Assembly (NCBI GenBank): GCA_930367205.1
Contig: OV884011.1
Location: 121,827,866-121,891,865, forward strand
DNA length: 64,000 bases
DNA from: Acanthosoma haemorrhoidale
Lineage: Eukaryota > Arthropoda > Insecta > Hemiptera > Acanthosomatidae
Direction: 5' to 3'
Below, piece by piece: positions 12,265 through 22,578 of the stretch. Position numbers and translations under genes: made by a program. The stretch's first letter is position 1; every line of letters starts with the position of its first letter. A model generated the notes under the pieces. The model did no database searches. It had not been told where the DNA came from and was given only the letters and a program-made list of their open reading frames with translations.

Positions 12265-14469
12265 TATAAAAGAAAATCCCACAAATAACTTTATTTCCGG
12301 TGTCTCCCTCCCCCAGCCTGAAGAGTAATAGCATTATCGCGCCATCTCATATTAATTGTTTATTAAGGCGTGCATGTAAAAAAATTAATTTAAGGAATAT
12401 ATGACGGTACGATATTTAATTTCATTGTTTAGGGATATTAACTATCGCTATGGCGTGTGAAAGGTCCCCAAATAGAGTAGAGATGAAGGTAACAAGGTTA
12501 AGACGTATATGTCAGCGTTTCATGAATAAACATAATTGTTAGGAGGCAAGTTACAGGTCCTCGACTAGAATATTGGTGACAATTTAAGTGGGTCTGGTAC
12601 TTGTGGTTACTTCCAAAGAACCGATAGATAATAGAAGATATGAGACTTAGCAGTGCTGTTCGACGAAGGGCTTCGATAAATAGAATTACACAGAGACAAG
12701 TTAGTCTCTTTCTGGTCAGACATAACCACTTCACCATGTCTTTAGTGTAGGTTCTTTCTTGGTTCGGCCTCTGTGTTTAAAAAGTACGGTCCAGCCTGCA
12801 TGATATTTAGTCTTTAGTCTTTTTAGACTTGTGTCTTTCCATATTCAAGGAATTAGCCTTCTCTATTCAGGAACCATCTACTGCTCCAAGATTCCACTTC
12901 AGAGGCTATATTTTTTTTCTTTCTTTTTTTATATTTTTCTTTACCTTTTTTAATTTTCCTAGGGAGGGGATCGGATCCTTGGCTACGGTATAATAAGAGA
13001 GTATAGCTATTTCACAGTCTACTTGGTACTACCATAAGTAAGCCTTGGTCTCTAACTGAACGCACTTACATTATTTTTTTAATTCATTTATGCAATGTTT
13101 ACACCGGTCTTAGTGATAGCGCCTCAGAGACTTTTGGATGAACCATATTTTCGATAATGAGCGTCATTGCTAAACATCTTATCCCTATCCTTTCGGAGAC
13201 CAATAATTTAATAGACATTCGTAAAACATTTTTTGGATTTTATTTTATAATTATTTTATATTTTCAATCAATTAATTATTTATGAAACATGAATATCAAA
13301 ACTGCTACATTTGAACTTTTTTGGCAATAATGGATACGTAGAGATTGATAAACCTTTATATTATAAATTTTTTATTTGCATTTTTTTGCTACAAATTTAA
13401 TAAGATTGCTACCTCAAAATTTTTCCTTTTACTCCACTACAATTTTCTGTTGGGAGATGAAAGCTTTGAAATAAATAAAATTTCGTACGAAAAAAAAATC
13501 ATTTTCTAAATATTTCCAACACCAACCAATAACTTCAGTGGCGTTGGAACCCAGACGGATCTTATCGGCAAAAACGGCTGAAAGCAATGGAAATTTAAGC
13601 CCCGCCAAGGATTACAAAAGCACCTACTTCTGTACAGTAGAAATTTCTAAAAACGACCTGAACTAAACAACCCAATTCAGGATAGGCAAGGAGACGGAGT
13701 TAACTCGTCTTCACGTCCTTATAGGTCGCGAACAACCGGACTACAAGTTGTAAAATACCGCCTGCTCACTGAAGTACAATGTTCACCTCTAGTCTACAAA
13801 AATGATTACAGCATAAACAGTTGTAAATTACTTAACCATTATGTAAAATTGAGGTACATTCATGGCACCTGAAGGTTGTCAGCTTCGGATGAGGACTGGT
13901 AATACCTGCAGTATTAACAACATGGTAGTAAACAGCCTGCAGTACCCCGTGCAAAAAGCCTTAAGAAGATCAACAGAACAAGAAAAAAAAAGTGAATGAT
14001 TTATGAACCTTCGTTATTTTTCGTGGTGCTGCTTTAATTTTAGCATCATTAGAGCATCAACAGAATGACATTTTCATAATCTCTAAAACAACACTAGTTG
14101 AGTTGTGAACATGAATGTTTGTAGCTGTAAATTAAAAACATTAAGCTATCAATTAATGTATGACACTCATTCATATTTATGGAGGTGGTTGTGTTTTTCA
14201 CGCTTTCCTGGTATGAAATGGTACCTTTATGTAAAATCTTTTTTTTTTTCCAGAAATCAGGGAATTCACAAAGATCAAGCAGATAGAAGGACGAACGAAA
14301 AACCTCTGATTTTGAAGAAAAAAAATTTAAAACTTGTCAGATTTTCATCAGATTTATTTTAATTTCCCATTTCCATTAATTCATTAACTATTTGTGACTT
14401 CAAAGTGATCAATAATAATATACATAAATTTCTGTACTGGCCTTCACGTAATCAACTATAATCCCTCAG
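12265..14469. other. Spacer, largely unrecognised
   Basis: Mixed composition. Near 12960-12990 the minus strand carries AAGGATCCGATCCCCTCCCT, resembling a block in the repeats at 39834 and 52488, followed by an A-rich tail, so a degraded copy of that repeat may lie at about 12890-13000. Around 13560-13760 composition is more balanced. A minus-strand 79-residue frame at 12498-12737 has no motif I recognise. No gene is supported. Confidence 0.35.
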
Positions 14470-15765
14470 GTCATCTGCACTGTTGCATTTCTTGGCATGT
14501 GACCGTGTTTGGCACCCGGCTTGCTCTTCAAATTGAAATTTATTCTTTTACAAAAAAAATTCTTCTTTCCTACCTATCTAACCACTACTTTCAAGTCCGC
14601 AGTGTCTTAGGATACTCAAACCCCTTTCCATTTGAAGCTGTAGTTCCTCAAGGTAGTAATTTGGGCCCTCTTCTCTATACCATCTGTAACGATGGCATTC
14701 CTACTACTTCGGACTTCTTTCTTCCCACCTTTGTCGATGACACTGCTGTATTTTCACCCCATCAAGACCCAGGGGCCATAGCATCCCATAACCTAATAAT
14801 TGTGAGGTAAATTATTCATTAATTAAACAAATTGAGCGTTGCTGCAACCGATGGAGAATAACAGTGAATGAATCAAAATTACTTGTTCAGTCCTCCTCTT
14901 CCTATACTTTGGATTCCACCTCGACAACAGATTAGCCTGGAACTCCCATCCGAGACTTAAATGGCAGGAACTCATCAGACGGATTGGAAATCCGCTCAAC
15001 AGAAAATCCCACCTTACATTAGAAAAACTAATAGTCATATATACGAGGGTGGTCTGAAAAGTTTCCAACGTAACAAAGCTTTTATTTCACTAGCTTTTAT
15101 TTATTTTATTATCATCTTCATGTTGAGGTCGGAAACTTTTCAGACCACCTGTGTACCACACTATAACCAATCTGGACATATGGACTTGAACTATGGGGCT
15201 CAGCAAAACCCTCACAAGAGCATCTAAACCTTCCAATCTAAAGTATTAAGAACACCTTTCTATGTGACGAATAATACCCTTAATCATGACCATTCACAGA
15301 CAAAGATCCCGCTATCAAAGGTCACGTTTTCTCAAAACTGTTCCTTCAGAAATTATCTGACCATCCAAAACCTCTATCAAGATCGCTTTCAAGTATCACC
15401 CAACCCTATAACCCTCCTTGGAGATTAAAGTGGAAGTGGCACCGAGAGTTTCCCCTTCATGTCGTGAGTATGCGGATCTGAAGCTCTTTTTCAGCCTCTA
15501 CCGCTACATGGCAGACTTGCAGCTGTATGAGGGGGGGAGGTTCATTTTCCAAATCGTCGCCTCCTCCATATCCGGGATGGTGACCACGCTGTGGGGGAAT
15601 CGGGGGTAGCTAGGGTATGTGTATTATACGCATACTTATTGTAAATATATAGGTAGAGAAAATTTTAAATTATAAATGTGGTAACAATGCCATATTTTGG
15701 CAGAATTATCTATTTCCCTTATAGGACAGATTATAATTTTCTTCAAATAAAGATCTATTATTTAA
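14470..15765 (+). pseudogene. Jockey family A-related LINE, 5'-truncated, with nested MITE
   Basis: The plus strand starts in the RT palm at the GCATTTCTTG...CGTGTTTGGCAC segment (the FLDIAQAFDRVWH region with a small deletion). It then reads through VPQGSNLGPLLY and FVDDTAV (FADD in the intact copy, A to V), the LGFHLDNRLAWN block in another frame, and the C-terminal region. The 3' UTR is diverged but ends with ACAGATTATAATTTTCTTCAAATAAAG, matching the family poly(A)-signal end. A 110-bp MITE splits it at 15044. Several frameshifts make it inactive. It is more diverged than other copies and so probably older. Confidence 0.75.
15042..15155. mobile_element. Mariner-type MITE (15044-15153) with TA duplication
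   Basis: A 110-bp element with near-perfect terminal inverted repeats: left CGAGGGTGGTCTGAAAAGTT and right end, reversed, CACAGGTGGTCTGAAAAGTT. It is flanked by TA dinucleotides at 15042-15043 and 15154-15155. The TIR type and TA duplication fit mariner elements. Only about 55 bp of AT-rich sequence separate the repeats, so it is non-autonomous. It is nested inside the LINE copy at 14470-15765 and therefore younger. Confidence 0.88.
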
Positions 15766-17953
15766 AAATTCCATTACAAACACTTAGATGTTTATGTATA
15801 CATATTTTTTTTTTAATGCCAACCTTACTCTTCTGAATAGTTTATTTGTATTTCATTTATTCCGATTCCTTAATTAATGTAACAAGGGAATTAACTTAAT
15901 TCTCCTCTCTAATCTTTTCCCCCCTCAATTCCTTTTCATTGCTTAGATAGAAATCTTTGGAAGTCACAACTTTTAATAACACAGAACAAGCAAATTACCA
16001 TTTAAGTAACAAACGAACTAGAAGGAATAGCTGAGTGAGATGAAGTTTTTGTTAACCTTCGCATAGACCGGAACGGAATAAGTTCTTTCAACATAAACTC
16101 AAAAGTAAGGTTTCTTAAACACACACTTTTATCTGGACTGGTTGAAACCAACCAGTTTTACAATTGATTTATATTTTACAATACATACAATTATGGAAAA
16201 CGGGTATATCATATAATAGTTTAAAAAATAATAAAATAAAAAAGCACTGTGTAGCTTAGCAATGCTCTTTGCATCAGACAATAATTTTCCGTAAATTTAA
16301 AAATGAATAAATTTATGACGTTGGATACTTTAGAAAAATGACAGAGGAAAAAAAAAGTTTACAAAAAAAAACGGTAGGGTTTAACAATCGCAAACACTTG
16401 TACCTAAGTAAAGAATAGCCCAAATTAATTGAAACATTTCAGGTAATCCTTGTAACAAAATTTATTCATGAGGTTAACTGGCAAAGCGGGTGCTAATAAA
16501 GAAAATTATGGTTTACGGGCAGCGGTAAAGCCGTGAGGTTTGCGAGATTTAACACCCTACAACCCCCTAAGCCTCAATTCATTTGTCTCTAATCCGCCCC
16601 TAATTCACAATTTTCCACCAGGCCCTTGCCGCAGTACCACAAACAGGGTAGGCCGCTTTATCAACAAATCAAATGAACCCTCACCCCTCTTCTGAAGATA
16701 GCCAATTCTAATCCCATCCCTCGCTCCCTATCTCTGTTCCCTGTGCGCTCTCTTCAATTGTAATATATTCCCCTATCATATCCTATTATTTATTGCATAA
16801 ATATAATTAAACTTGTTTAAATTGACCCTAAACGTTTCAAACATTCTTAATAACCTATGTTGGGGGAGGGAATACTTTTCATGGCTGATGGCTATATTAT
16901 TTATCTATGTAGTTGTTTACAGTATAATAAGGTATAGGACGGCTTATTAATAAATTATGCCACTTCGTTAAAAAAAATTGATGCAGATCCTAATGCAAGC
17001 TTTTTCTTTTGGGCAGGTCAACCACAGGGTTCATCGACGCCCGTAATGCAAGCATATTTTTTGTGAAACCATTTTTGCTGATTTGATAATTGAGCGATAA
17101 ATAGTTAGTGAACTGCCAACAATTAGTCGATCTATTCATTTTTCAGCAAAGGCCTATAAAAGTTTTTTATAATGCCTACGACTTTGTTTTTGTTAGATAA
17201 ATTATGAACCAAACGCTACTGTTGGAATATGTAAAAACAAAAAAATATATCAATAAACTCGGTGCGAGTTTATACTGAAAAAGATTTTCTTTGTTGTCTA
17301 TCATAACTTTTATTGGGGCATCTTCCGAATTCTATTAGTTATTGTCATGAATGTGTTCTTGTTTGCGCATGCGCTAGTTTTAACTTAACTATGCTTCATG
17401 TCGCTCTGACTTACGAAGAGATTCATGCAGTTTAGTCTGGGAACACTAATGATACAAATAAGTTAGCTTATAGTATACTAGCATACGTAAACGTTTCAGT
17501 TTGATAGCTGGTACCTGTTCCATCAGCCTGTCGGTTTTCTACGCTGCAATATGATATTGGTTAATCATTAACTCAAAGCACCACAGTGACTCATCGCATT
17601 TGCATTAACGATCTTTCCATAGTTCCTTTGGTTGATACCTTTTTCCAATCCATCAATTCTACTTATATTCACAATACAAGTTCAAATCGTAAGTATACTC
17701 CCGGGACTAGACATCCGGCCTTTCTAACCTTGATTCTCAGTCCCACAGAACTGCAGCATGCACCAAATATTTATTCGCCAATATTCATCCTTAAGCACTT
17801 TTAGAACCTTGCTATTATAAAACCTTCTAACAATCCAGACAGACGCTTGCTGACCTATGATTTATGTATCCATTATTCATAATTGTCTGGCACATTGCTC
17901 ATTAGATATTATTAAATCATGAGTTAGATTTCAGTTAGCAAATTGTGCGTTCC
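15766..17953. other. AT-rich spacer with a GC-richer island at about 16470-16770
   Basis: No element boundaries or open frames of note. The island contains TCTAATCCGCCCCTAATTC and a pyrimidine-rich CCCTCACCCCTCTTCTG stretch; it could be noncoding regulatory sequence. Near 17340-17460 there is a moderately complex segment with no match in the window. Confidence 0.35.
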
Positions 17954-17994
17954 CTCGTACAACCTTTTTTTTTTTTTTTTATATATATAATTCC

Positions 17995-18000
17995 TTTATT
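17995..18000 (-). terminator. LINE poly(A) signal and 3' tail
   Basis: AATAAA on the minus strand, followed by GGAATTATATATAT and then 16 A residues (17980-17965). The same AATAAAGGAATATATATA end occurs in the copies at 58975 and, as AATAAAGTTGATATATAT, at 36433. Confidence 0.85.
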
Positions 18001-18151
18001 GTGCTAAAATTACAATCTGCCTTGCTAGGCAATAAGTAATTAAGACATACGATCATTCATACCATATTTACATTTTCATCATTCACTCGCTCATTCATTC
18101 AGGACATGATTGGAGAAACTGGCCATTGCCAGGACTCCCACTGTCACTTGA

Positions 18152-20842
18152 TTATAGCAGGTCACGAGGCCACTGCCGTTTCAGTCCCCGAGGAGGATTA
18201 TAGGGATGAGTGACGCAGTGCAGTGACTGTGCTACAGGATTAGGGTGGTTGGAAAGGCTACTGTGGAATTTCGTAAACTTGGAAGGGATGAGTTCTAGAA
18301 TGTAGGGTATATTAAGGTCGTTATGAAGGGTTTTGTTGCTGACATAATAAGGGGCATTTACTATTGTTCTCAGGACTTTTGATTGAAAGGATTGGATACG
18401 CTTGATGTTCGACTTTTTTGCTGTCCCCCATAGCTCTATTCCGTATGTCCAGATTGGTTTAAGTATAACTTTGTAGATTAGTAGTTTATTTTCTATTGAG
18501 AGATGGGATGTCCTTTGAAGTAGTCTGTATAGTTGTCCAAAGCGTCTGTTTAGTTCTTGTCTTTTTAGTCTCGTATGTGGGTTCCAGGTCAGTCGTTTAT
18601 CGAGATGGAAGCCTAAATACCGTACTGTCTCGGATACAGGGAGAGGAATAGAATTAAAATAAACTAGTGGACAAGACTTGCGACAAAGGGTGAAGGTAAT
18701 GTGGGAACATTTTGCTTCATTAACTTTGGTCCGCCATTGGTTGCACCAATAATCGATCTCGTCAAGGTGTTTTTGAAGGTTATGGGATGCTATGTCGGGG
18801 TCTGGGTTAGATGACAAGACTGCAGTGTCATCTGCAAATGTGGCCAAGAAGGTATTGGGAGTAGAGGGGACATCAGCGGTGTATAGGTTGTAGAGGATGG
18901 GGCCCAGGACACTGCCCTGTGGAACTCCTGCATTTATAGGATAGTAGTTTGAATATTCTAAACCACAGCGGACTTGGAAGAAGCGGTTTGAAAGGTAGGA
19001 CTGTAGGATTAGGAAAAGGGTCTGTGGTAAATATCTTTTGAGCTTGTAGAGTAAACCTGCGTGCCAAACCCTGTCAAAAGCTTGAGCTATATCAAGAAAG
19101 GCAGCAGTGCAATACTGTTTGGTTTCAAGGGCTGAGGAGATGTGATCAACAACGCGAAGGCCTTGTTGAGCAGTGGAATGCCGTTGGCGGAAACCAAATT
19201 GGTGTGTAGGAAAAAGGTTTTTGGATTCAATAATTAGAAGTAGACGTTTTAGTAGAAGTTTCTCAAATATTTTTGAGAGGATAGGGAGTAGGCTTATTGG
19301 ACGGTAAGATGAGGCGTCATTGGGTGGTTTACCGGGTTTGGCGAATAGGACAATAATGGAATGTTTCCAGAGGAGTGGGAAGTGCGTCGTTCGGATAATG
19401 CAATTATATATATAGGTTAGGAAGATTATGGCTTTAGGAGGAAGTTGTTTGAGAATTTGAGGAGTAAGGAGATCATATCCAGGGGATTTTCGGTAAGGTA
19501 AGTTTTTCAAAAGGTATTTGACCTCAGAGGGATTAACGGCTTTTGGTGGAAGAGAGAGAGAAATAGGTGAAGTGAGGAAATCTTCCACAGTTGTGCTGTG
19601 AGTATGGCTTTGATGAGAAAGGTTAGGTGTGAAAGTATGGGTAAGATGCAGAGCAAATTCCTCCGACCTATCCCCATCCGAAGCCACCCAGGACCCATCA
19701 TCACGACGGAGCGGATGTGAAACAGGTTGATACTTTAGGATTTTTTTGGTTACATTCCACAAGGAGTTATCCCTGGTAGACAGAGAGGAGAGGTAGGAAT
19801 TGAAAGAATCGGAACGGAAGGATGCCAATCGCCGCTTTACCAATCGGCAGTACTGATTGTACGAGCGGCGATCGGCAGGATGCCGGGATCTTTGCCACAC
19901 TGTTCTGGAGCGGCGTTTGGATAGGATTAGATCTTTGAGATGCTGAGGTAAACTATTATGATTATGAATTTTTGGGTGACGATGGGGTGACGATGCCTCC
20001 CAAGCCGACCTCTGGACCAGAGTAGTGAAAGAATGCACTGCATCGTCTAGGTCTTGGGATGTTTTCAGGGATAATTTGAGGTTTACGGACTCTGTAAGAA
20101 GCGGACGGAAGTGGTCCCAATCGACTGGGCCCCTAATAAATGAAGGAGGAGATAGTTTGTGAATTGGTTTTAGGGAAATGGTTAATAATAAAGGGCTATG
20201 ATCGGAGGAGAGGTCATCGAGGCGCTCGAGTGAATAGTTTAGTGTTCCTAAACTATTGTAGAAGAAGAAGTCTAGGAGATCTGGATTTCGGTTGGGATCT
20301 GATGGCCAATAGGTGGCTGTGTCAGGAGAGATCGTGGAGCAATGTTTCCGTGTGAGTGCAGACAGCAAAGCACGTCCGCGTGTATTCGTGGATCTTGACC
20401 CCCAGTGTTGGTGCTTTGCATTAAAGTCCCCACCCACAAGGAAACAATGTCCTATGGAGTCTAGAAAGGAGATGAATTGGGAATCGGAAATGGATTTATT
20501 GGGAGGGCAGTACACTGATGCTAGAGTAAGGGGGAAAGGGAAGGTGCTGATTGACACTGCAGTGGACTGAAGGAAATCATGTGCTACCAAAGGAACTATG
20601 TGATGAGAAATGGAATTATGAACAATGACAGCGGTACCTGCATGAGCTCTTCCATCTGGGTGATCAGTTCGGTAAGTATGGTACTGCCGAATCGTAAATG
20701 GTCGTTTGCTAGTAAGTCTTGTTTCAGTAATGAGAGCTACGTCGATGTTCTTGTCGTGGAGTAGTGCTGTCAGTTCGTTAGTGTGGGTGTGAACACCATT
20801 CGCATTCCAAAGGAGAATGGATAAGGAGTCGGAAGGATCCAC
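18152..20842 (-). CDS. LINE ORF2: endonuclease-reverse transcriptase, 896 codons, no methionine
   Basis: The replication protein of the family A LINE, which would nick target DNA and copy the element RNA in place. The N-terminal APE-type endonuclease (about residues 8-220) shows LLWNANG, LITET (Glu40), GGDFNAKHQHWG (Asp139, Asn141) and SSDHSPL (His215). The RT follows with SSYRPISLLPILSKIFE, HQFGFRQRHST, FLDIAQAFDRVWH, GVPQGSVLGPILYNLY and the catalytic FADD at residues 669-672, then the typical Jockey C-terminus. There is no RNase H, as expected for Jockey. The first codon is GTG and directly follows the TAA of ORF1 in the same frame; no ATG occurs anywhere in the frame, so the start is unusual. 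Readthrough, reinitiation at GTG, or loss of an ancestral ATG by one A-to-G change are all possible. Confidence 0.92.
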   Translation of the reverse strand: MDPSDSLSILLWNANGVHTHTNELTALLHDKNIDVALITETRLTSKRPFTIRQYHTYRTDHPDGRAHAGTAVIVHNSISHHIVPLVAHDFLQSTAVSISTFPFPLTLASVYCPPNKSISDSQFISFLDSIGHCFLVGGDFNAKHQHWGSRSTNTRGRALLSALTRKHCSTISPDTATYWPSDPNRNPDLLDFFFYNSLGTLNYSLERLDDLSSDHSPLLLTISLKPIHKLSPPSFIRGPVDWDHFRPLLTESVNLKLSLKTSQDLDDAVHSFTTLVQRSAWEASSPHRHPKIHNHNSLPQHLKDLILSKRRSRTVWQRSRHPADRRSYNQYCRLVKRRLASFRSDSFNSYLSSLSTRDNSLWNVTKKILKYQPVSHPLRRDDGSWVASDGDRSEEFALHLTHTFTPNLSHQSHTHSTTVEDFLTSPISLSLPPKAVNPSEVKYLLKNLPYRKSPGYDLLTPQILKQLPPKAIIFLTYIYNCIIRTTHFPLLWKHSIIVLFAKPGKPPNDASSYRPISLLPILSKIFEKLLLKRLLLIIESKNLFPTHQFGFRQRHSTAQQGLRVVDHISSALETKQYCTAAFLDIAQAFDRVWHAGLLYKLKRYLPQTLFLILQSYLSNRFFQVRCGLEYSNYYPINAGVPQGSVLGPILYNLYTADVPSTPNTFLATFADDTAVLSSNPDPDIASHNLQKHLDEIDYWCNQWRTKVNEAKCSHITFTLCRKSCPLVYFNSIPLPVSETVRYLGFHLDKRLTWNPHTRLKRQELNRRFGQLYRLLQRTSHLSIENKLLIYKVILKPIWTYGIELWGTAKKSNIKRIQSFQSKVLRTIVNAPYYVSNKTLHNDLNIPYILELIPSKFTKFHSSLSNHPNPVAQSLHCVTHPYNPPRGLKRQWPRDLL

Positions 20843-22162
20843 TTATGGATTTTGTTTAACGGGGATAAGGTAGGAGACCAGATTTGTAAGTAGGGAAATG
20901 AGAGGAGTAATTAGGGTTCTGAACTCTGTAAGAAATGAGGTTAAAAGGCTAGTGAGATCCGAAGAACTTGAAGGTGGAGGAATGCACGAGATGTGTGGCT
21001 GAGGATGGGATAGAGTTTGTGGGATGACGGGATGAACGGAATGCTGGGAAAGGTGATCTTGTGTACAGGGGGTGGGTGGTGCCTGTGACTGCTCTCTGTT
21101 GCGAATGGCATCGGCGAAAGAGACTGTAGGCCTCAAGTTTCTGGCTGGGCCGCTTCTTGCTGCAAGTTTTTCCACTTCTGGCTGACGGCGTTGTTCGGTC
21201 CTCGACTTCAGCGTTCTGTAAGCCTCGCAGCCCTTATAGTTGGCCGGATGGCCTTGCTTGCATAGTACGCATACCGCAGGCGATTGTAGGGGCTTTTTGC
21301 ACAATTCGCTTTTGTGCTGCCCACTACACTTTACACATCTGGGAGGGTGGTGGCAGTAAGATTTCGTGTGCCCATATGCCTGACAATTATGGCACTGGAC
21401 GATGTCTCGTTTGGGGAACGGTTTTTCAACCTGTACCCTTGTATAGTACAGGTGTGTTAGTTCATAAATCTTCTCTACTCCAGGTGTTCGCTCGAGATCG
21501 ACGAAGAACAGTGGTAGCGCCGTTTTTATTGATCCCTCTTGTTGTTTATCCTCACGTAACACGTTCGTTATTTGACGAACTTTGAATCCAAGAGCAAAGA
21601 GTTCATCTTCGATTTCGTCCGCTGGTGTGGTCGGGTGCAAGTTTCTAATTACTACTCGGAGCGAGCGTTCTTGTTTCAGCTGATAGGTGTGAAAGTCAGC
21701 ATTGGTTTCGTCCAAATATTTGATAATTGCCCGATAAGTATCGGGAGTGTCCGGAGATATTTTCGTGTCCCGAGAGCAATTTAGGCACGTATATTTTCCG
21801 GTACCAACAATTTTGCTCATTTGTGAGCATAGCAATTTAAAGTTGCTAATGTTGCGTACAAATATAGGAGGCGGCTGGGGCTGTGTTGGAGTTTTGTTGA
21901 CTTCCATTTCTTCTGCTGGGATATTTTTCAACGCCTCAAAGGTGTTTGGCGTGAAGAAAGGTGACTCTATGGCGGGATCATTATTGGATGTGCTGGCCTG
22001 TGGAGGTATCTCTTCCATGGAACTAGCCGCAGAAGAGGTTATTTGTACATTCCTGGTTGATCGTCTTGGTTTACGCTTTACAGGCGACGTTGTCGGGGTT
22101 GGACCTAGTGATCTCGATCTTTTTTTTTTATTTTGAGAAATCACTTGTTGATAAAATTTCAT
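20843..22162 (-). CDS. LINE ORF1: Gag-like nucleic-acid chaperone with three zinc knuckles
   Basis: A 439-residue protein expected to coat the element RNA and bring it to the nucleus. The N-terminus is basic (KKKRSRS and PVKRKPRRSTR, a likely nuclear signal), followed by a Pro/Ser-rich linker. A PRE_C2HC-type domain spans about 166-250 (SLRVVIRNLHP through YYTRVQVEKP), and three zinc knuckles follow: CHNCQAYGHTKSYC (257-270), CVKCSGQHKSELC (276-288) and CVLCKQGHPANYKGC (298-312). The C-terminus is Ser/Pro/Leu-rich. The start is the ATG at 22162. A three-codon upstream ORF (ATG at 22170) ends in a TGA that overlaps this ATG as ATGA, so initiation here may depend on leaky scanning or reinitiation. 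The last Met is residue 115. Confidence 0.9.
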   Translation of the reverse strand: MKFYQQVISQNKKKRSRSLGPTPTTSPVKRKPRRSTRNVQITSSAASSMEEIPPQASTSNNDPAIESPFFTPNTFEALKNIPAEEMEVNKTPTQPQPPPIFVRNISNFKLLCSQMSKIVGTGKYTCLNCSRDTKISPDTPDTYRAIIKYLDETNADFHTYQLKQERSLRVVIRNLHPTTPADEIEDELFALGFKVRQITNVLREDKQQEGSIKTALPLFFVDLERTPGVEKIYELTHLYYTRVQVEKPFPKRDIVQCHNCQAYGHTKSYCHHPPRCVKCSGQHKSELCKKPLQSPAVCVLCKQGHPANYKGCEAYRTLKSRTEQRRQPEVEKLAARSGPARNLRPTVSFADAIRNREQSQAPPTPCTQDHLSQHSVHPVIPQTLSHPQPHISCIPPPSSSSDLTSLLTSFLTEFRTLITPLISLLTNLVSYLIPVKQNP

Positions 22163-22563
22163 TTTATCATAACAACGGTTTTTAGTTTGTAAGGAAAAAA
22201 GTACGTAGCGCCGGTGGGAATCAAGCTCACAACCTCCAGTGGCGAGTCACGGGTCTTGGCTCTGAGCCACAAGACCGACTGGCTCAGAAACAATTGCACG
22301 ACGTTAGTGAACGATCCGAATGGTGCTAATGTCTAATGGCAAAATGGCCGACCTCTCCTCCGATTTCACTTCACTTTTGTTCTGCACAAATGTAATAAGC
22401 TATTCACTTACGTGTTGAGGGCTTCCTCGTGACCAGCTCACGTAAGTTGCCTGGTAGAACAAAATTTTTTGATGTACTGTGGCCTAGAAACGGTAGAATA
22501 AAGTGTTTGAAGGACGAGCGAAGTTGAGAGGTGTTTCAGGATGTAGCGCATGCGCAAAAAACT
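22163..22563 (-). promoter_or_regulatory. LINE 5' UTR / internal promoter region
   Basis: About 400 bp between the 5' target-duplication boundary and the ORF1 start. It begins near TTTTTTGCGCATGCGCTACA, is GC-richer than the flanks, and includes the tRNA-like module at 22207-22290. Jockey-type LINEs usually carry an internal promoter at the extreme 5' end; that role is inferred here. Confidence 0.6.
22207..22290 (-). ncRNA. tRNA-like module in LINE 5' UTR (Pol III A/B-box-like)
   Basis: The minus strand reads TGAGCCAGTCGG, an A-box-like sequence inside a perfect D-arm-like stem (GAGCC...GGCTC), and about 40 nt later the T-arm-like GTGAGCTTGATTCCCAC with a near-complete 5-bp stem and a B-box-like core. 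A T6 run, a potential Pol III terminator, follows. The acceptor halves do not pair, so this is not a functional tRNA but resembles the head of a tRNA-derived SINE. It overlaps a 9-bp perfect inverted repeat (TCTGAGCCA / TGGCTCAGA, 22261-22288). It lies within the target-duplication boundaries, so it belongs to the element. Confidence 0.55.
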
Positions 22564-22578
22564 CTCGTACAACCTACG

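Larger units (their letters stand above)
17954..22575 (-). mobile_element. Full-length Jockey-type LINE, family A (17966-22563), with 12-bp target duplication
   Basis: A complete 4.6-kb non-LTR retrotransposon on the minus strand. The direct repeat CTCGTACAACCT flanks it at 17954-17965 and 22564-22575. Order from the 5' end: about 400-bp 5' UTR with a tRNA-like module, ORF1 (22162-20843), ORF2 (20842-18152), a 186-bp 3' UTR, AATAAA at 17995-18000, and a 16-A tail. Both ORFs are open, so this copy is young. It inserted into a decayed pogo/Tigger-like transposase whose reading frame resumes at 22575. At least seven damaged relatives lie in the window. It lacks about 150-165 bp of 3' UTR present in most of them. 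Confidence 0.93.

Noticed and set aside
20140..22136. Long plus-strand open frames opposite the LINE ORFs
   Set aside because: They are antisense shadows of ORF1 and ORF2, which carry endonuclease, RT and zinc-knuckle motifs.
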